DNA of 64,000 nucleotides from Burkholderia cepacia GG4. GTDB lineage: Bacteria; Pseudomonadota; Gammaproteobacteria; Burkholderiales; Burkholderiaceae. The translations under genes were made by a program, and so were the position numbers. The stretch covers positions 2,480,001-2,544,000 of the forward strand of contig NC_018514.1 of assembly GCF_000292915.1 (NCBI RefSeq), given 5' to 3'. Below, in pieces: positions 60,722 to 64,000 of the stretch. Within the stretch, counting starts at the first letter, position 1. The number at the start of each line of letters is the position of its first letter. Below the pieces are notes generated by a model. The model saw nothing but the letters and a program-made list of their open reading frames with translations, searched no databases and had not been told where the DNA came from.

Positions 60722-61768
60722 ATGACGACCGCCGCCCCCCTGCCCGTCGTCGCGCTGACGCTCGGCGACCCCGCCGGCATCGGCGCCGAACTGATCGCGA
60801 AGCTGCTCGCGCGGCCCGACGCGACGTCCCGCGCCAATCTCGTGCTGATCGGCGATCGCTGGCTGTGGGAAGCCGGCCAGCGCGTGGCCGGCGTGACGGT
60901 CGACGTCGAGCCCGTCGCGTCGCTCGCCGCCGTGCGCGGCCGGGCGTCCACCACGCGCGCCGCGTTCGTCGCGGTCGACACGATCGATCCGGCGCAGGTC
61001 ACCGTCGGCCAGGCGGGCGCGGCCGGCGGCCGCTCGACGCTGACCGTGCTCGACCAGTGCCTCGACGCCGCGCTCGCCGGCGACATCGACGCGATCTGCT
61101 TCGCGCCGCTGAACAAGTACGCGATGAAGCTCGGCGGGCTCAAGCACGACGACGAGCTGCACCACTTCGCCGCCGCGCTCGGCGTGACCGGCTACTTCTG
61201 CGAATTCAACACGCTCGGCGAGCTGTGGACCGCGCGGATCTCGTCGCACATCCCGCTGAAGGATGCGGCGGCCCAACTGAGCGTCGAGCGAATCGAACAG
61301 GCCTCCGAACTGATCTACCGATCGCTGCTCGCGAACGGCGTCGCAGCACCGAAGGTAGCGATCGCCGCGTTCAATCCGCACGGCGGCGACGGCGGCAGCT
61401 GCGGCCGCGAGGAAGTCGACATCATCGAACCTGCGGTGCGCCAGCTGCAGGCGCGCGACTGGCCGACCGACGCGCCGTTCCACGGCCCGTTCCCCGCCGA
61501 CACGATCTTCCTGAAGGCGCAGGCCGGCGACTACCAGGCAATCGTCACGATGTACCACGACCAGGGACAGATCGCGATCAAGCTGCTCGGCTTCTCGCGC
61601 GGCGTGACCGTGCAGGGCGGGCTGCCCGTGCCGATCACGACGCCCGCGCACGGCACCGCATACGACATCGCGGGCCGCGGCACAGCCGACGTCGGCGCGA
61701 CCTGGCAGGCGCTGCAGATCGCGTGCCGGATGGGCGCCGCGCGCCGCACGCCCACCGTTTCGGCGTGA
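60722..61768 (+). CDS. PdxA-family dehydrogenase (PdxA2-like)
   Basis: A 348-residue member of the 4-hydroxythreonine-4-phosphate dehydrogenase family. It has [15 protein letters not shown] at the start, [22 protein letters not shown] (metal histidine), [24 protein letters not shown] and [17 protein letters not shown] near the C-terminus. PdxA2-type paralogues act on 4-phospho-erythronate/threonate in sugar-acid catabolism; no matching kinase is seen nearby, so its exact substrate here is open. It leads a three-gene unit. Vitamin B6 synthesis is unlikely given the neighbours. Confidence 0.85.
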   Translation: MTTAAPLPVVALTLGDPAGIGAELIAKLLARPDATSRANLVLIGDRWLWEAGQRVAGVTVDVEPVASLAAVRGRASTTRAAFVAVDTIDPAQVTVGQAGAAGGRSTLTVLDQCLDAALAGDIDAICFAPLNKYAMKLGGLKHDDELHHFAAALGVTGYFCEFNTLGELWTARISSHIPLKDAAAQLSVERIEQASELIYRSLLANGVAAPKVAIAAFNPHGGDGGSCGREEVDIIEPAVRQLQARDWPTDAPFHGPFPADTIFLKAQAGDYQAIVTMYHDQGQIAIKLLGFSRGVTVQGGLPVPITTPAHGTAYDIAGRGTADVGATWQALQIACRMGAARRTPTVSA

Positions 61769-61818
61769 CGTTCACACGCCCTTTACACACGACAACACCA
61801 AATCCTGGAGACACCATC

Positions 61819-62991
61819 ATGAAGATCCGTTCCGTGCGCGCCCGCGTATTCCAGTGGAAAGGCAAGACCGTCCCGCCGCAGGGCAACTTCTGCTCGAACG
61901 CGATGGACCTGCTGTACGCGCCGCAGGAAACCATGAGCACGTTCCGCTTCCACGCGTGGACGGTCGTCGAAGTCGAGACCGACGACGGCATCGTCGGCCT
62001 CGGCAACGTCGCGCTCGCGCCGCACGTCGCGAAGGTGATCATCGACCAGTACCTCGCGCCGCTCGTGATCGGCCAGGACCCGTGGGACTACGAATACCTG
62101 AACCAGCGGATGTATCGCGCGACCCACGCATGGGGCCGCAAGGGGATCGGCATGGCGGCGATCTCGGCGGTCGACATCGCGATCTGGGACATCCTCGGCA
62201 AGAGCGTCGGCAAGCCCGTGTTCAAGCTGCTCGGCGGCCGCACCAAGGAAAAGATCCCCTGCTACTACTCGAAGCTCTACCGCACCGACCTGAAGGCGAT
62301 GCAGGAGGAAGCGCAAAAGTACCTGAAGGAAGGTTTCCGCGCGTTCAAGATGCGCTTCGGCTACGGGCCCGCGCACGGTCAGCAGGGCGTGATGGAGAAC
62401 CTGAAGTCGGTCGCGGCGATCCGCGAGGTGATCGGCTACGACAACGACCTGATGCTCGAATGCTACATGGGCTGGAACCTCGAGTACGCGAAGCGCATCC
62501 TGCCGAAGCTGGAGAAGTACCAGCCGCGCTGGCTCGAGGAGCCGGTGATCGCGGACGACATCGACGGCTACGCGGAACTGAATCAGCTCACGAACATCCC
62601 GATCTCCGGCGGCGAGCACGAGTTCTCGCTGTACGGCTTCAAGCAACTGCTGGACCGCAAGGCCGTGTCGGTCGTCCAGTACGACACGAACCGCGTCGGC
62701 GGCATCACGATGGCGCACAAGATCAACGCGCTGTGCGAGGCGTACAGCGTGCCGGTGATTCCGCACGCGGGCCAGATGCACAACTATCACCTGACGATGA
62801 GCACGCTCGCATCGCCGATGAGCGAGTACTTCCCGATGTTCGACGTCGAGGTCGGCAACGAGCTGTTCTATTACATCTTCGACGGCGAACCGGTGGCCGA
62901 GAACGGCTTCCTGCAGCTGCGCGACGACGTGCCGGGCCTCGGCCTCACGCTGAAGACCGAATTCCTCGACCAGTTCGACATCGTCGAGTGA
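61819..62991 (+). CDS. Enolase-superfamily sugar-acid dehydratase (MR family; rhamnonate/lyxonate dehydratase-like)
   Basis: A 390-residue mandelate-racemase-family enzyme. It has a capping domain, then the barrel with [18 protein letters not shown] (K-x-R), metal ligands in [23 protein letters not shown] and ISGGEHEFS, and the catalytic histidine in [11 protein letters not shown]. Layout and length fit the rhamnonate/lyxonate dehydratase group. A dehydratase would give a 2-keto-3-deoxy acid for the DapA-like enzyme encoded just downstream. GGAG lies before the ATG; gap of 50 bases after the pdxA-like gene. Confidence 0.88.
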   Translation: MKIRSVRARVFQWKGKTVPPQGNFCSNAMDLLYAPQETMSTFRFHAWTVVEVETDDGIVGLGNVALAPHVAKVIIDQYLAPLVIGQDPWDYEYLNQRMYRATHAWGRKGIGMAAISAVDIAIWDILGKSVGKPVFKLLGGRTKEKIPCYYSKLYRTDLKAMQEEAQKYLKEGFRAFKMRFGYGPAHGQQGVMENLKSVAAIREVIGYDNDLMLECYMGWNLEYAKRILPKLEKYQPRWLEEPVIADDIDGYAELNQLTNIPISGGEHEFSLYGFKQLLDRKAVSVVQYDTNRVGGITMAHKINALCEAYSVPVIPHAGQMHNYHLTMSTLASPMSEYFPMFDVEVGNELFYYIFDGEPVAENGFLQLRDDVPGLGLTLKTEFLDQFDIVE

Positions 62992-62999
62992 GGCCCGCC

Positions 63000-63917
63000 A
63001 TGAACGCACGCTACCAGGGCGTCTTTCCGGTCGCGCCGACGATCTTCGACGCGCACGGCGCGCTCGACCTCGACGGCCAGCGCCGCTGCCTCGACTTCAT
63101 GATCGATGCCGGTTCGCAAGGCATCTGCATCCACGCGAACTACTCGGAGCAGTTCGCGCTCGGCGACGACGAACGCGACCTGATCACGCGCACCACGCTC
63201 GAGCACGTCGCCGGCCGCGTGCCGGTGATCGTCACGACGTCGCATTTCAGCGCGCGGATCTGCGCCGAACGCAACCGCCGCGCGCAGGCGCTCGGCGCCG
63301 CGATGGTGATGGTGATGCCGCCGTACCACGGTGCGACGTTCCGCGTGCCCGAAGCGGCGATCCGCGCATTCTTCCGCGAAGTCGCCGACGGCCTCGACAT
63401 TCCGCTGATGATCCAGGACGCGCCCGCAAGCGGCGTCACGTTGTCCGCCGCGCTGCTCGCGACGCTCGCGCGCGAGATCGACGCCGTGTCGTACTTCAAG
63501 ATCGAGACGCCCGGCGCCGCGTCGAAGCTGCGCGAGCTGATTGCGCTCGGCGGCGATGCGATCGAAGGGCCGTGGGACGGCGAGGAAGGCATCACGCTGC
63601 TCGCCGATCTCGACGCCGGCGCGACCGGCGCGATGACGGGCGGCGGTTATCCGGACGGGATTCGCCGCATCACCGACGCATATTTCGCCGGACGCCGCGA
63701 CGAAGCCTGCGAGCAATACGCGCGCTGGCTGCCGCTGATCAACTACGAGAACCGCCAGTCGGGTTTCCTGACCGCAAAGGCGCTGATGAAGGAAGGCGGC
63801 GTGATCGCATGCGACCGGCCGCGCGCGCCATGGCCCGAACTGCACCCGCCAGTGCGCGCAGGCCTGCTCGACGCGGCGCGGCGGCTCGATCCGCTCGTGC
63901 TGCGCTGGGGACGCTAG
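63000..63917 (+). CDS. L-2-keto-3-deoxyarabonate dehydratase-like protein (DapA family)
   Basis: A 305-residue member of the DHDPS/NAL superfamily. The Schiff-base lysine is in VSYFKIETPGAASKL near residue 166. The usual GTTGE loop is ANYSEQF and the usual YNxP tyrosine is replaced (IQDAPASGV). Both are typical, as I recall, of L-KDA dehydratase of the oxidative L-arabinose pathway rather than of DHDPS, as are MPPYHGATFRVPE and EGPWDGEEGITLL. Product would be alpha-ketoglutaric semialdehyde. It starts eight bases after the dehydratase stop, so the two are coupled. Confidence 0.8.
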   Translation: MNARYQGVFPVAPTIFDAHGALDLDGQRRCLDFMIDAGSQGICIHANYSEQFALGDDERDLITRTTLEHVAGRVPVIVTTSHFSARICAERNRRAQALGAAMVMVMPPYHGATFRVPEAAIRAFFREVADGLDIPLMIQDAPASGVTLSAALLATLAREIDAVSYFKIETPGAASKLRELIALGGDAIEGPWDGEEGITLLADLDAGATGAMTGGGYPDGIRRITDAYFAGRRDEACEQYARWLPLINYENRQSGFLTAKALMKEGGVIACDRPRAPWPELHPPVRAGLLDAARRLDPLVLRWGR

Positions 63918-63937
63918 CCAGACACCGGTTTGCCCCC

Positions 63938-63955
63938 GCAACGCACGTGCGTTGC
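63938..63955. other. 18-bp perfect palindrome after the sugar-acid operon
   Basis: GCAACGCAC and GTGCGTTGC abut to form a perfect palindrome 20 bases past the stop. As RNA it would make a short stem; no T-run follows. It may be a weak terminator or an operator of the next gene beyond the window. Confidence 0.4.
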
Positions 63956-64000
63956 ACATAGGCGTGACGGCGGTCCGACAGAAGGCCCCCGCCGCCCTTC

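Overview
The window is very GC-rich with strong third-position GC, and its gene families (many LysR regulators, FUSC/DUF1656 efflux, DUF4148, DUF1302/DUF1329) point to a Burkholderia of the cepacia complex type, probably a secondary chromosome. This placement is inferred from style and gene content, not from a marker gene. I see no rRNA, tRNA, CRISPR array, transposase or replication origin.

Left part (1-17 kb): a HAD-like gene tail; a histidine acid phosphatase remnant; two small unknown proteins; a candidate terminator-ended small RNA; a CSS-motif EAL c-di-GMP phosphodiesterase; DNA polymerase II (polB); an aromatic-acid-type efflux operon (FUSC, DUF1656, HlyD, NodT-type OMF) followed by a LysR gene; small secreted proteins including a DUF4148 member; an aldehyde dehydrogenase/GntR deletion scar; and a J-domain protein.

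Middle (17-34 kb): a minus-strand operon (histidine phosphatase, APH-type kinase, two SDRs, acyl-CoA dehydrogenase, LysR) resembling the kinase-dependent 4-hydroxyacyl-CoA route (LvaA/LvaC, ACAD10/11). It is followed by a LysR gene, a quinone oxidoreductase with a divergent LysR, a MalT-like LuxR regulator, an acyl-CoA synthetase, and hchA.

The notable region is 32.2-54.9 kb. Four minus-strand transcription units there begin with the same promoter module: an upstream GGGTATTCCC-type element and a GTCATnATGAC palindrome over a -35, at constant spacing. The units are (i) an acyl-CoA dehydrogenase; (ii) a saccharopine-dehydrogenase-like protein, acyl-CoA ligase, thiolase and DadA-like FAD oxidoreductase; (iii) a PhyH dioxygenase, RidA, DUF1329, DUF1302, MMPL/RND permease, small exported protein, YCF48-like protein, Tat-exported amine-oxidase-like flavoprotein and diheme cytochrome c; (iv) a second flavoprotein/cytochrome pair plus an unknown polytopic membrane protein. 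Two TetR genes lie inside. My reading is one regulon for moving a hydrophobic, probably amine-bearing compound across the envelope, oxidising it in the periplasm with electrons passed to cytochrome c, and degrading the acyl chain through CoA thioesters. The substrate is unknown.

Right end (55-64 kb): a BaeSR-like two-component system, an unknown membrane protein, and a sugar-acid cluster (MFS, LysR, PdxA-like, enolase-superfamily dehydratase, L-2-keto-3-deoxyarabonate dehydratase-like) with a shared candidate LysR site before both plus-strand units. A striking 22-unit 9-bp tandem repeat lies between the MFS and LysR genes.
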